The notes: generated by a model from the sequence alone, not told the origin. DNA of 64,000 nt from Rathayibacter sp. Leaf185 (GCF_001423885.1 NZ_LMPP01000001.1:1279543-1343542); one strand, 5' to 3'. Positions 44,856 to 53,370 are shown, counted from the first letter of the stretch. A program made the numbers and translations.

Positions 44856-45928
44856 CAGGCGCCGGCCGTCTTGAGCACTCCGCATGCCCCGCACGCCGCA
44901 CAGCCCGCCGACTGCCCGGTGCTCAGCATCCCCGCGGCGATCAGCAGCGAGGCGACCTGCGCGCTCACCTTCTCGAGCAGCGAGCCCGCCGGCGGCAGCA
45001 CGTGGTCGACCTCGGTCGCGAGCGTCCCGCGCAGCGGCCGGAACGGGACCACGAACGGGTACACGCCCATCTCGATCAGCTCCTGCGCACTGGCGACGAG
45101 CTCGTCGGGATCCTCGCCGAGGCCGACCAGGAGGTAGGTCGAGACCTGGTTGCGGCCGAAGATCCGCACCGCCTCGCGCCACGCCCAGCGGTACTCGTCG
45201 AGGGTGACGCGCGCCTTGCCGGGGGTCCAGCGCCGGCGCACCTCGTCGTCCATCGACTCGACGTGGATGCCGATCGACACCGCGCCCGCGTCCTTCAGCG
45301 CCTGCAGCGCCGACACGTCCGACGGAGGCTCGCACTGCACCTGGATCGGCAGGCCCGGCACCGCCTCGAGCACCGCGCGCACGCAGCGCGCGAGGTGGGT
45401 GGCGCCGCGGTCGCGCCCCTTGGAGGTGCCGGTGGTCATCACCATCTGGCTGATCCCGTCGAGTCGGGCCGCCGCCTCCGCGACCTCGGCCAGCTGCGCA
45501 GGAGTCTTCACCGCGATGGTCGAGCCCGCCTCGAGCGAGGCCTCGATGGCGCAGAACCGGCAGCGCTCGGCCTCGTCGTAGCGCATGCAGGTCTGCACGA
45601 CGGTCGTCGCCAGGATGTCGCGGCCGTGCAGCCGGGCGATCTTCTCGTACGAGACGCCGTCGGCGGTCTCGAGGTCGTAGAAGCGGGGGCGGCGCACCGG
45701 AGTGACGTCGAGGCCGATGTCGGCGCCCTCGAGCAGCAGGCGGTCGCCGCGCACGACGTAGGGGCTCTTCGGATTGATCGGGATGGCGGCGCCGAGGCCG
45801 CCGAGCACGACGTGCCCGTCGTCGCTCGGGCCGGCGCCGGCCTCGCGGTGGACAGGGGCCTCGACGCGGATGCCCTGCAGGGCGATGTCGACGCGGGTGC
45901 GGAGCGTGGGGATACCGAGATCGGTCAC
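44855..45928 (-). CDS. MSMEG_0568-type radical SAM protein
   Basis: 357 aa. The iron-sulfur motif appears as CMRYDEAERCRFC, i.e. C-x8-C-x2-C rather than the usual C-x3-C-x2-C, within VVQTCMRYDEAERCRFCAIE. Downstream radical SAM elements MVMTTGTSKGRDRGATHL, PIQVQCEPP and STYLLVGLGE are present. A C-terminal CAACGACG cluster could bind a second iron-sulfur cluster. The GTG at 45928 has AAGGAG 6 nt upstream. It belongs to the Nit1C cluster; its substrate is unknown. It is transcribed away from the nitrilase arm. Confidence 0.9.
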   Translation of the reverse strand: MTDLGIPTLRTRVDIALQGIRVEAPVHREAGAGPSDDGHVVLGGLGAAIPINPKSPYVVRGDRLLLEGADIGLDVTPVRRPRFYDLETADGVSYEKIARLHGRDILATTVVQTCMRYDEAERCRFCAIEASLEAGSTIAVKTPAQLAEVAEAAARLDGISQMVMTTGTSKGRDRGATHLARCVRAVLEAVPGLPIQVQCEPPSDVSALQALKDAGAVSIGIHVESMDDEVRRRWTPGKARVTLDEYRWAWREAVRIFGRNQVSTYLLVGLGEDPDELVASAQELIEMGVYPFVVPFRPLRGTLATEVDHVLPPAGSLLEKVSAQVASLLIAAGMLSTGQSAGCAACGACGVLKTAGA

Positions 45929-46100
45929 GGATGACTCCTTCGTGGCTCGCCGAGGGCGGGCCTGCCGGGCCGCGCAGCACGCGGCCGGGATGTCGATGCG
46001 TTCGTCTCGCTCCCCAGTCAACGTCGGCCGTGTTTCGAGTCGATGACGGGCGGAACGCGGTCTGGTTACGGAATCGCCGTCACACAGGCTTCTTCCGCTC

Positions 46101-46116
46101 GAAACCAATCCGAAAC
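46101..46116. promoter_or_regulatory. Candidate GlnR box in the Nit1C divergent promoter region
   Basis: GAAAC-N6-GAAAC matches the spacing of actinobacterial GlnR sites (GTnAC-N6-GAAAC). A GTTAC half-site lies at 46065-46069 and an inverted GTTTC at 46032-46036. The 338-bp divergent region otherwise has no gene. TTGACT at 46128-46133 could be a -35 for the plus arm. Nitrogen control fits the families encoded. Confidence 0.5.
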
Positions 46117-46266
46117 ACGTCATCGGCTTGACTGGAGTCGTTCCACTCGGCACCACCGCTCCATCCGGCGGACGTCATCCCGCGTCGTCTCACACGCTCC
46201 CGCCGGAAGCTCCAGCACACCGCTCGCCGAGCTCTTTCGGCGTACCCGCACCCCAGGAGGAACCAC

Positions 46267-46800
46267 ATGTCCGTCTCGCAGGAGATCGAAGACCAGGTCA
46301 GCGCCAACATCGAGAAGTCGCGCGGCGAGATCGCGCACCCGTCGCTCCCCAAGGGCAGCAACCTCTACGGCTCGACGAAGGTGTTCCCCGACTACCAGGC
46401 CGAGGAGGGGGAGTCGTACCTCACCCTCGTGCACGGCATCGCCCACGAGTCCTCGGTCAGCTTCGTCGCCGTGCTGCAGGCCACCCGCGCGGCCCGCAAG
46501 GGCTACGAGTCGGCGCTGTACTTCTACGGCCCCGGCACCATCAACGCGATGGCGACCCGCGGGTTCCCGACGGTGGGCGACTCCGGATTCCCGGGCGAGC
46601 AGAACCTCAACAACGCCATCGAGACGTTCATCAACGAGGGCAACCGCGTCTTCGTCTGCCGCTTCGGCATGGCGCTGCACGGCCTGCGCGAGGAGGACCT
46701 GATCGAGGGCTGCATCCCCTGCCACCCGCTCGACGTGCAGGACGCGCTCATCCACTACGCCCGCAAGGGCGCGATCATCAACTCGACCTACAACCTGTAG
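46267..46800 (+). CDS. MSMEG_0572/sll0783-type nitrogen-starvation protein
   Basis: 177 aa, first gene of the Nit1C plus arm, with AGGAGGA 6 nt before the ATG. Family segments include GEIAHPSLPKGSNLYGSTKV, YFYGPGTINAMATRGFP and IPCHPLDVQDALIHYARKG. In cyanobacteria sll0783 is induced under nitrogen starvation. The fold is DsrE-like by general appearance, and biochemical function is not established. It ends 4 nt before the nitrilase. Confidence 0.9.
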   Translation: MSVSQEIEDQVSANIEKSRGEIAHPSLPKGSNLYGSTKVFPDYQAEEGESYLTLVHGIAHESSVSFVAVLQATRAARKGYESALYFYGPGTINAMATRGFPTVGDSGFPGEQNLNNAIETFINEGNRVFVCRFGMALHGLREEDLIEGCIPCHPLDVQDALIHYARKGAIINSTYNL

Positions 46801-46804
46801 CCCG

Positions 46805-47686
46805 ATGACTCGCGTCGGCTCGGTCGCGGCGAACTTCACCCGCGACCTCGATCAGAACTACGCGCTCATCGCGTCGCTCGCCGAGGAGGCGCGCGAGCGG
46901 GGAGTCGAGTTCCTCGTCCTCCCCGAGGCCGCGATCGGCGGCTATCTCTCCTCCCTCGGCAACCACGGCGACACGGTGAAGACCACGTCACGCTCGCTGC
47001 CGCCGGCGATCCACGTGAACGGCCCCGAACTGCGGCGCGTGCAGGAGATCGTGGGCGACCTGATGGTCGCGATCGGCTTCTGCGAGCTCGACGACGACGG
47101 CGAGACGCGCTACAACGCGGCCGCTCTGCTCGACGGCGGGCAGGTCTACGGCAGCTACCGCAAGGTGCACCAGCCGCTCGGCGAGCACATGTCGTACTCG
47201 GCGGGCCCCGGCTACAGCACCTTCGACACTCCGGTCGGCCGGGTCGGGCTGCAGATCTGCTACGACAAGGCGTTCCCGGAGGCGGCGCGCTCGATGGCAC
47301 TGGACGGCGCCGAGATCATCGCCTCGCTCTCGGCCTGGCCGGCGGCGCGCACGGCGACGGCCGAGAACCTGCAGGAGGACCGCTGGACCTACCGCTTCAA
47401 CCAGTTCGACATCGCGCGGGCCCTCGACAACCAGGTGTTCTGGCTGGCGTCGAACCAGTCGGGCACCTTCGGGTCGCTCCGCTACGTCGGCAACGCGAAG
47501 GTCGTCGACCCGGGTGGCAACATCCTGGCCACCACGCTGCTCGGGGCGGGCATGGCCGTCGCCGACATCGATGTGCGCGGCACGTTCGAGTCGATGCGGG
47601 GCGGGATGTTCCACCTCCGCGACCGCCGGCCCGATGCCTACGGTGACCTCGACCGCGTGTGGAGCGGAGGGCTGATCGATGCCTGA
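46805..47686 (+). CDS. Nit6803-type nitrilase (Nit1C cluster)
   Basis: 293 aa, carbon-nitrogen hydrolase that turns nitriles or cyanide-derived compounds into acids and ammonia. Catalytic triad complete: Glu41 (VLPEAAIGGY), Lys120 (SYRKVHQPLG), Cys152 (LQICYDKAFPEAAR). It is the defining gene of the Nit1C cluster, which in Pseudomonas is linked to cyanide assimilation. It overlaps the next gene by 8 nt. Compare the altered paralogue at 49241. Confidence 0.93.
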   Translation: MTRVGSVAANFTRDLDQNYALIASLAEEARERGVEFLVLPEAAIGGYLSSLGNHGDTVKTTSRSLPPAIHVNGPELRRVQEIVGDLMVAIGFCELDDDGETRYNAAALLDGGQVYGSYRKVHQPLGEHMSYSAGPGYSTFDTPVGRVGLQICYDKAFPEAARSMALDGAEIIASLSAWPAARTATAENLQEDRWTYRFNQFDIARALDNQVFWLASNQSGTFGSLRYVGNAKVVDPGGNILATTLLGAGMAVADIDVRGTFESMRGGMFHLRDRRPDAYGDLDRVWSGGLIDA

Positions 47687-47966
47687 GATGACCTTCCACG
47701 TCCGCTGGCCCGACGGCACCGAGGAGCGCTGCTACTCGCCGAGCCTGGTGATGCACGACTACCTCGCCGCGGGCGGCCAGTACCCGGTCGAGGACTTCGT
47801 GGCCCGCTCGAGCGAGGCCCTCGACATCGCCTCCGACAGGGTGCGCGAGAAGTTCGGCTTCGCGTGCACCTCGGCGATGCAGCAGCGGAGCGAGATCGTC
47901 GAGACCGCGCGCCGCTTCGACGGCGGCACCGTGCGGGTGCTGGCGATGGATCCGGGGCGACCGTGA
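47679..47966 (+). CDS. MSMEG_0570-type small protein of the Nit1C cluster
   Basis: 95 aa, starting MPEMTFHVRWPDGTEERCYS with a conserved SPSLVMHDYL segment and a C-terminal domain resembling a short helix-rich module. Its function is not known, but it is a constant member of the cluster. It overlaps the nitrilase by 8 nt and the flavoprotein by GTGA. Confidence 0.9.
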   Translation: MPEMTFHVRWPDGTEERCYSPSLVMHDYLAAGGQYPVEDFVARSSEALDIASDRVREKFGFACTSAMQQRSEIVETARRFDGGTVRVLAMDPGRP

Positions 47967-49231
47967 TCGCGCCCGGCACGCACGTCGAGGTCGCCGTCGT
48001 CGGAGGCGGCCAGGCCGGACTCTCGCTCAGCCGCCACCTCTCGGACGACGGGATCGACCACGTCGTCCTCGAGCGCGACACCATCGGCCACGACTGGATC
48101 GACCGCCGCTGGGACGCGTTCACCCTCGTCACTCCGAACTGGCAGTGCCGGCTGCCCGGCTACCCCTACGACGGGCCCGACCCCGACGGTTTCATGACGC
48201 GCGACGAGGTGCACGCCTGGGTGCGGCGCTACGCCGCGTCGTTCGACGCTCCGGTGCTCGAGCACACCGAGGTCTCGCGGCTGCGCGAGCGCGCGGGCGG
48301 GGGCTTCGAGCTGGTCACCAGCGCGGGTTCGATCACCGCCGACCAGGTCGTCATCGCGACCGGCGGCTACCACCGGCCCGTCCTGCCGGCGATCACCTCG
48401 CGCCTCCCGCTCGACGTCGTGCAGCTGCACTCGGCCGACTACCGCTCGGCCGGAGCGCTGCCTCCCGGAGGCGTCCTCGTCGTCGGCTCCGGCCAGTCGG
48501 GCGCGCAGATCGCGGAGGACCTCTTCCTCGCCGGGCGCGACGTGCATCTCGCTCTCGGCAGCGCACCGCGGGTCGCCCGCTTCTATCGGGGGCGGGACTG
48601 CGTCGCGTGGCTGCAGGACATGGGCGTGTACGACATCCCCGTGCACGCGCAGGTCGGCGGGCTGACCAAGCGCGAGTCGACCAACCACTACGTCACGGGG
48701 CGCGGAGGCGGTCGCGACATCGACCTGCGCGCGTTCGCCCGCGACGGCATGCACCTCTACGGGCGGCTCGCGTCGGTCGAGGGCTCGAGCCTCCGCTTCG
48801 CTCCCACCGCGGAGGCATCGCTCGACTACGCGGACTCGGTCGCGGAGTCGATCAAGGACGACATCGACCGCTTCATCGCGGCGCGCGGCATCGACGCTCC
48901 GGTGGAGGCGCGGTACGAGCCGGTCTGGCGCCCGTCGGTCGAGGTGGAGTCGGTGGACCTCGCCGCCGCGGGCATCACGAGCGTGATCTGGGCGGTCGGC
49001 TTCCGCTCCGACTACCGCTGGGTCGAAGTCGGAGTCTTCGACGGCTCCGGGCACCCGACCCATCAGCGCGGTGTCACGAGCACGCCGGGGCTGTCGTTCC
49101 TCGGGCTGCCCTGGCTGCACACCTGGGGCTCCGGGCGCTTCGAGGCGATCGCGCGGGATGCGGAGCACCTGGCGTCGGAGATCCGTCGCGTCCGCGGCAG
49201 CCGGCGGCTCGAGTCGGACCTCGCCGGGTAG
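47963..49231 (+). CDS. MSMEG_0569-type flavin-dependent oxidoreductase
   Basis: 422 aa FAD/NAD(P)H enzyme. FAD-binding GxGxxG appears as VVGGGQAGLSLS near the N-terminus, and the second nucleotide motif as VVGSGQSGAQIAEDL near 165. It resembles flavin monooxygenases (QVVIATGGYHRP). In the Nit1C cluster it probably oxidises a small amine or nitrile precursor (inference). The GTG at 47963 overlaps the previous stop. Confidence 0.9.
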   Translation: MIAPGTHVEVAVVGGGQAGLSLSRHLSDDGIDHVVLERDTIGHDWIDRRWDAFTLVTPNWQCRLPGYPYDGPDPDGFMTRDEVHAWVRRYAASFDAPVLEHTEVSRLRERAGGGFELVTSAGSITADQVVIATGGYHRPVLPAITSRLPLDVVQLHSADYRSAGALPPGGVLVVGSGQSGAQIAEDLFLAGRDVHLALGSAPRVARFYRGRDCVAWLQDMGVYDIPVHAQVGGLTKRESTNHYVTGRGGGRDIDLRAFARDGMHLYGRLASVEGSSLRFAPTAEASLDYADSVAESIKDDIDRFIAARGIDAPVEARYEPVWRPSVEVESVDLAAAGITSVIWAVGFRSDYRWVEVGVFDGSGHPTHQRGVTSTPGLSFLGLPWLHTWGSGRFEAIARDAEHLASEIRRVRGSRRLESDLAG

Positions 49232-49234
49232 CCT
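49229..49234 (+). promoter_or_regulatory. Leaderless -10 hexamer before the nitrilase paralogue
   Basis: TAGCCT begins at the stop codon TAG of the flavoprotein gene and ends 6 nt before the ATG at 49241. This spacing is repeated at other leaderless starts in the window. It would give the last two cluster genes their own promoter. Confidence 0.5.
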
Positions 49235-49240
49235 CGGCGC

Positions 49241-50080
49241 ATGACGGAGACGGTGATGGCGGCGGTCGCGGCGCACTTCGGTCGCAACCTCGACCGCACC
49301 CTCGCCAAGCTCCCCGGGATGATCGCGCAGGCCAGGGAGCGCTCCGTCGACCTGCTCGTGCTGCCCGACGCGACCCTGGGCGGGTACCTGCTCGACATGC
49401 ACCACCCGGGGCCGTCCGACCTCCCGCCCAGCGTGGAGCTCGACGGGCCGGAGGTCGCGCGGGTCGCCGAGCTCGCGGGCGACATGACGGTCTGCTTCGG
49501 CATCTCGGAGCGGGCCCTCGAGGGCGGGCGCGACCTCCGCTACAACACCGCGGTCTGCGTGCAGGGCGGCCGCGTGATCGGTACGCACCGCAAGGTGCAC
49601 CTGCCGCTGGGCGAATCGGAGGCGTACCTGCCGGGCTCGTCGTTCGCCGCCTTCGACTCGCCGATCGGGCGTCTGGGCATGCTGATCGACTTCGACAAGA
49701 CCTTCCCCGAGTCGGCGCGCTCGCTCGCCCTCGACGGGGCCGAGGTGCTGGCCTGCCTGAGCGCCTGGCCGGCGAGCGTCACCGACCGCTCCGACCGGAT
49801 CCGCAACGACCGGCAGGCGCACCTGTTCGACCTCTACGACTGCGCGCGGGCCGCCGAGAACCAGGTGTACCTCGTGTCGTCGAACCAGACCGGGGTGCTC
49901 GGCGGGCTGCGCTTCCTCGGGCAGGCGAAGGTCGTGGATCCGGCGGGCGAGATCATCGCGAAGACCTGGGCGAAGGGCGGGCTGGCTCTGGCCTCGGCCG
50001 ACGTCTCCGCCTCCGTCGCCCGCGCTCGACGCACGATGAACCACCTGCGCGATCGCGCGGAGCACGCGTACCGGATCTGA
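49241..50080 (+). CDS. Nitrilase-superfamily paralogue lacking catalytic Cys and Glu
   Basis: 279 aa, clearly related to the nitrilase at 46805, including YNTAVCVQGGRVIGTHRKVH and LALDGAEVLACLSAWPA. The expected Glu is Asp43 (VLPDATLGGY) and the nucleophile Cys is Asp150 (LIDFDKTFPE); Lys118 is kept. It is therefore unlikely to be a working nitrilase and may be a structural or regulatory partner. The reading frame is intact with no frameshift, so it is maintained. It ends with 1-nt overlap on the glycosyltransferase. Confidence 0.88.
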   Translation: MTETVMAAVAAHFGRNLDRTLAKLPGMIAQARERSVDLLVLPDATLGGYLLDMHHPGPSDLPPSVELDGPEVARVAELAGDMTVCFGISERALEGGRDLRYNTAVCVQGGRVIGTHRKVHLPLGESEAYLPGSSFAAFDSPIGRLGMLIDFDKTFPESARSLALDGAEVLACLSAWPASVTDRSDRIRNDRQAHLFDLYDCARAAENQVYLVSSNQTGVLGGLRFLGQAKVVDPAGEIIAKTWAKGGLALASADVSASVARARRTMNHLRDRAEHAYRI

Positions 50081-51210
50081 TGCGCATCGCCCTGCTCACC
50101 TACTCGACCCGCCCGCGCGGCGGGGTCGTGCACACGCTCGCGCTGGCCGAGGCGCTCGCGCGGGCTGGCCACGACGTGACGGTGTGGACGCTGGCGCGGG
50201 GCGGTGACGACTCCTTCTTCCGCCCTGTGGATCCGGCGGTGACGGTGCGCGTGATTCCGTTCTCCTCCGTCGACGCAGAGTCCGTGGGTTCCCGGATCGT
50301 GCGCTCGATCGACGCGATGGCTGCGGCTCTGCGCGGGGAGACGGGGCTCGTGCACGCGCAGGACTGCATCTCGGCGAACGCGGCGCTCGCCGCGGGGCTC
50401 GTGCCGGTGCGCACGGTGCACCACCTCGACGAGTTCACGACGCCGGAGCTGCGGGCCTGCCACGACCGCGCGGTACGGCTGCCGCGGGCGCTGCTGTGCG
50501 TCTCGGCAGCGGTGGCCGGCGAGGTGCGGGCGGGGTGGGGACGTCGCGCGACGGTGATCCCGAACGGAGTGGACGCGGCCCGGTTCGCGGCGGCCGCCTC
50601 CGACCCTGCGACCGCTGAATGGCGGGCCGAGCTCGGGCCGTACATGCTGGCGCTGGGCGGCATCGAGCCGCGCAAGGGCAGCATCGAGCTGCTGGAGGCG
50701 TGGGCGCTGCTGCGCTCGCGCGGAGTCGCCCTGGTGTTCGGCGGCGGAGAGACGCTGTTCGACTACCGGCCGTACCGCGCGGAGTTCGACCGGCGGGTCG
50801 CCGCGCTGGGGGTGGAGCCGGTGATCCTCGGGGCCGTCGCGGAGGAGCGGCTCGCGCCGCTCGTGGCCGGCGCCTCGGCCCTGGGCTTCGTGTCGGTCAA
50901 GGAGGGCTTCGGACTCGCGGCGATGGAGGCGCTCGCCGCGGGGGTGCCGGTGGTGGCGCGGGAGCTGCCGGTGATCCGGGAGGTGTTCGGCGACACGGTG
51001 CGCTACGGGAGCGATCCGGAGTCGTTCGCTCGCGCGCTCGAGGCGGCACTGGACGGTGGGGGCGGCTCCGCTGCGGGGCGGGAGCTGGCGTTCTCGCACT
51101 CGTGGGACGACGTCGCGGAGGCGCACGTGCGGTTCTACGAGGAGCTGCTCGGTGTCGACTGTGTTCAGAACGTAGGACGGATCTCCTCCGGCGTTCGCGG
51201 ATCCGCATGA
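50080..51210 (+). CDS. MSMEG_0565-type glycosyltransferase
   Basis: 376 aa, GT4-like retaining glycosyltransferase of the Nit1C cluster. N-terminal LLTYSTRPRGGVVHTLALAE, VIPNGVDAARF between domains, LALGGIEPRKGS, and the donor-binding EGFGLAAMEALAAGVPVVA motif. It is co-transcribed with the paralogue above. The acceptor, perhaps the nitrilase product or its precursor, is unknown. Confidence 0.9.
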   Translation: MRIALLTYSTRPRGGVVHTLALAEALARAGHDVTVWTLARGGDDSFFRPVDPAVTVRVIPFSSVDAESVGSRIVRSIDAMAAALRGETGLVHAQDCISANAALAAGLVPVRTVHHLDEFTTPELRACHDRAVRLPRALLCVSAAVAGEVRAGWGRRATVIPNGVDAARFAAAASDPATAEWRAELGPYMLALGGIEPRKGSIELLEAWALLRSRGVALVFGGGETLFDYRPYRAEFDRRVAALGVEPVILGAVAEERLAPLVAGASALGFVSVKEGFGLAAMEALAAGVPVVARELPVIREVFGDTVRYGSDPESFARALEAALDGGGGSAAGRELAFSHSWDDVAEAHVRFYEELLGVDCVQNVGRISSGVRGSA

Positions 51211-51242
51211 CGGCGTCGTCGATCGAGCGTTCGTCCTACGTT
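51169..51242. promoter_or_regulatory. Inverted repeat flanking the start of the acyl-CoA ligase gene
   Basis: AACGTAGGACG (51169-51179) and CGTCCTACGTT (51232-51242) are perfect 11-bp inverted copies 52 nt apart. The second arm ends in TACGTT, a possible -10 placed 14 nt before the ATG at 51257. It could be a looped operator or a terminator for the upstream glycosyltransferase. Confidence 0.5.
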
Positions 51243-51256
51243 GCGAACGTGCCGGT

Positions 51257-52744
51257 ATGACGCGCCGGTCGATCTCCCGCATCCTCTCGGGTCTCGCCAC
51301 GGCGGACCCCGATCGCGTCGTCGCGATCGCCGACGAGGGAGTGCTCACCGCAGGCGAGCTCGACCGCGTCAGCAACCGCCTCGCCCGCGCCTACCGCGAG
51401 CTCGGGGTCGACACCGACGACCTCGTCACGGTGTCGCTGCCCAACTCGCTCGACGCGATCGTCGTCTGCGCCGCGATCTGGAAGGCGGGCGCGACTCCGC
51501 AGCCCGTCTCGACCGAGCTGTCGCCGGAGGAGCGCGCCGCGGTGCAGCGGGTCGCCGCCCCGGCACTGGTCATCGGCGCCGCCTCCGCGACGGCGCCCTG
51601 GCGCCCGGGCGACTGGCGGCCGGCCGGCTCGGAGGAGCCGCTCGAGGACCGCTGGGCCTCGTCGTGGAAGGCGCCCACCTCCTCCGGCAGCACCGGGCGG
51701 CCGAAGGTCGTGCTCGCGAGCGGGCCGGCGCTGCTCGACCCGGAGGTGCCGGTCGCCGCGTTCCTGCCGCTCGCAGGCGTGCAGCTGGTCGCGGGGCCGA
51801 TGATGCACTCGGCGACCTTCACCTATGCGTTCCGCGGGCTGATGACGGGGCAGACGCTCGTGATCCTGCCGCGCTTCGACGAGCGGCGCGTGCTCGAGGC
51901 GGTCGCTCGGCACCGGGTGACGTGGATGCTGCTGGTGCCGACGACGATCCGGCGGCTGCTGCTCTGCGATCGATCGGAGGTCGACGTCTCGTCGCTCGAG
52001 GTCGTGCTGCACCTGGGCGCCCCGTGCCCGCCCGACGACAAGCGGGCGCTGATCGACTGGCTCGGGTCGTCTCGGGTGGTCGAGGTGTACGCGGGGAGCG
52101 AGTCGAACGGGCTCACGATGATCAGCGGCGACGAGTGGCTCGAGCATCCCGGCAGTGTGGGGCGGCCGATCGGCGGCACGACGCTGCGGATCCTGCGCGA
52201 GGACGGGACGCAGGCTCTGGCCGGCGAGACGGGGCGGATCTGGATGCACCGCGGCGACGAGCCCGCCTACCGGTACCTCGGGGGGACCTCGTCCCGCACC
52301 TCCGACGGCTGGGACACGCTCGGAGACGTCGGCCGCCTCGATGCGGACGGGTACCTCTGGGTGCTCGACCGCGCCGACGACCTGATCCTGCGGGGCGGGG
52401 TGAACGTGTACCCGATCGAGGTCGAGCGGGTGCTGGAGTCGCACCCGTCTGTGCGCGGAGCGGTCGCGTTCGGGGTGCCTGACGACGACCTGGGGAGCGC
52501 GATCGAGGCGGTGGTGGACATCGGGGACGCGGGGGTCGATGCGGGCGAGTTGCTCGCGTGGGCGAACGCGCGGCTGGGGCGCGAGCGCCGCCTCCGGGCG
52601 CTGCGACGGGTGCGGGAGCCGCTGCGCAGTGACGCGGGCAAGGTGCGGCGGTCGTCGTTCGGGGCGGCGGCGAGGGATGCCGTCGCCGGATCCGACAGCG
52701 CGACGGCGGGTCGCGGCGCGAGTGCGGTAGACACGAGCCCATGA
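51257..52744 (+). CDS. Acyl-CoA synthetase/AMP-dependent ligase
   Basis: 495 aa ANL-superfamily enzyme that activates a carboxylic acid with ATP. P-loop-like SSGSTGRPK, adenine motif EVYAGSESNG, GWDTLGDVGRLD, the hinge DDLILRGGVNVYPIEVE and the C-terminal Lys in SDAGKVRRSS are all present. An acid from nitrile hydrolysis could be its substrate (inference from position). It overlaps the DUF1801 gene by ATGA. Low-complexity Ser/Ala tail. Confidence 0.88.
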   Translation: MTRRSISRILSGLATADPDRVVAIADEGVLTAGELDRVSNRLARAYRELGVDTDDLVTVSLPNSLDAIVVCAAIWKAGATPQPVSTELSPEERAAVQRVAAPALVIGAASATAPWRPGDWRPAGSEEPLEDRWASSWKAPTSSGSTGRPKVVLASGPALLDPEVPVAAFLPLAGVQLVAGPMMHSATFTYAFRGLMTGQTLVILPRFDERRVLEAVARHRVTWMLLVPTTIRRLLLCDRSEVDVSSLEVVLHLGAPCPPDDKRALIDWLGSSRVVEVYAGSESNGLTMISGDEWLEHPGSVGRPIGGTTLRILREDGTQALAGETGRIWMHRGDEPAYRYLGGTSSRTSDGWDTLGDVGRLDADGYLWVLDRADDLILRGGVNVYPIEVERVLESHPSVRGAVAFGVPDDDLGSAIEAVVDIGDAGVDAGELLAWANARLGRERRLRALRRVREPLRSDAGKVRRSSFGAAARDAVAGSDSATAGRGASAVDTSP

Positions 52745-53178
52745 CCTCCGACGAGCCTCCCGCCGCGCTGACGCCTCCCGAGCAGATCGACGCGCTGATC
52801 GCGAAGCACCCCGACTGGCGCGGGGCGCTGCTCGCCGAGGCGCGGCGTGTGATCCTCGCGGCCGAGCCCGGCATCGTCGAGGAGTGGAAGTGGATGGGCG
52901 CGCCCGTCTGGGAGCTCGACGGGATCCTCGTGGTGGGCAACATCTTCACGACGAAGGTGAAGCTCGGGTTCATGTATGGAGCGTCCCTGGAGGACCCGTC
53001 GGGGATCTTCAACGGCGAGCTCGGCGGCAACCAGCGCCGCTCGGTCGAGTTCGCCGAGGGCGACGAGCTGCCGGAGGAGGCGCTCACCGCCCTCGTCCGC
53101 GCCGCCGTCGAGCGCAACCGCGCCGCGCGTGCCGCCCGCCCGGCCCGCGCCGCCCGCGCCGCCCGCGCCAAGAAGTAG
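52741..53178 (+). CDS. DUF1801-family protein
   Basis: 145 aa. The YdhG-like core contains VEEWKWMGAPVWELDG and KVKLGFMYGASLEDPSGIFN. The C-terminal about 20 residues are Ala/Arg/Pro repeats ending AKK, a basic tail that may bind nucleic acid. Its function is unknown; it is translationally coupled to the ligase by ATGA overlap. Confidence 0.85.
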   Translation: MTSDEPPAALTPPEQIDALIAKHPDWRGALLAEARRVILAAEPGIVEEWKWMGAPVWELDGILVVGNIFTTKVKLGFMYGASLEDPSGIFNGELGGNQRRSVEFAEGDELPEEALTALVRAAVERNRAARAARPARAARAARAKK

Positions 53179-53199
53179 CCGCGCCCTGTCGGTGCCGCC

Positions 53200-53268
53200 G
53201 TGCACGCGTGATGCCGGCATGCACGCGGGAATGGCGGAACGGGCGTGCACGGAGGCAGCGGGCGTGCA
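53200..53268. repeat. GTGCA-spaced tandem array, family 3, copy 2
   Basis: (G/A)TGCA cores begin at 53200, 53219, 53245 and 53264, spacings 19, 26 and 19 bp, exactly the first spacings of the array at 12363. Units read like GTGCACGGAGGCAGCGGGC. It lies between the DUF1801 and YCII genes. Confidence 0.68.
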
Positions 53269-53370
53269 CCCGCGAGCGAATATCCGCGGAGGTGTCGATA
53301 TCCGCTTCCGCCGTTCGACGCCAGAGTAGGAGGGCGCACCGAGCGCCCCACCGACCAGACGGAGAACCCC

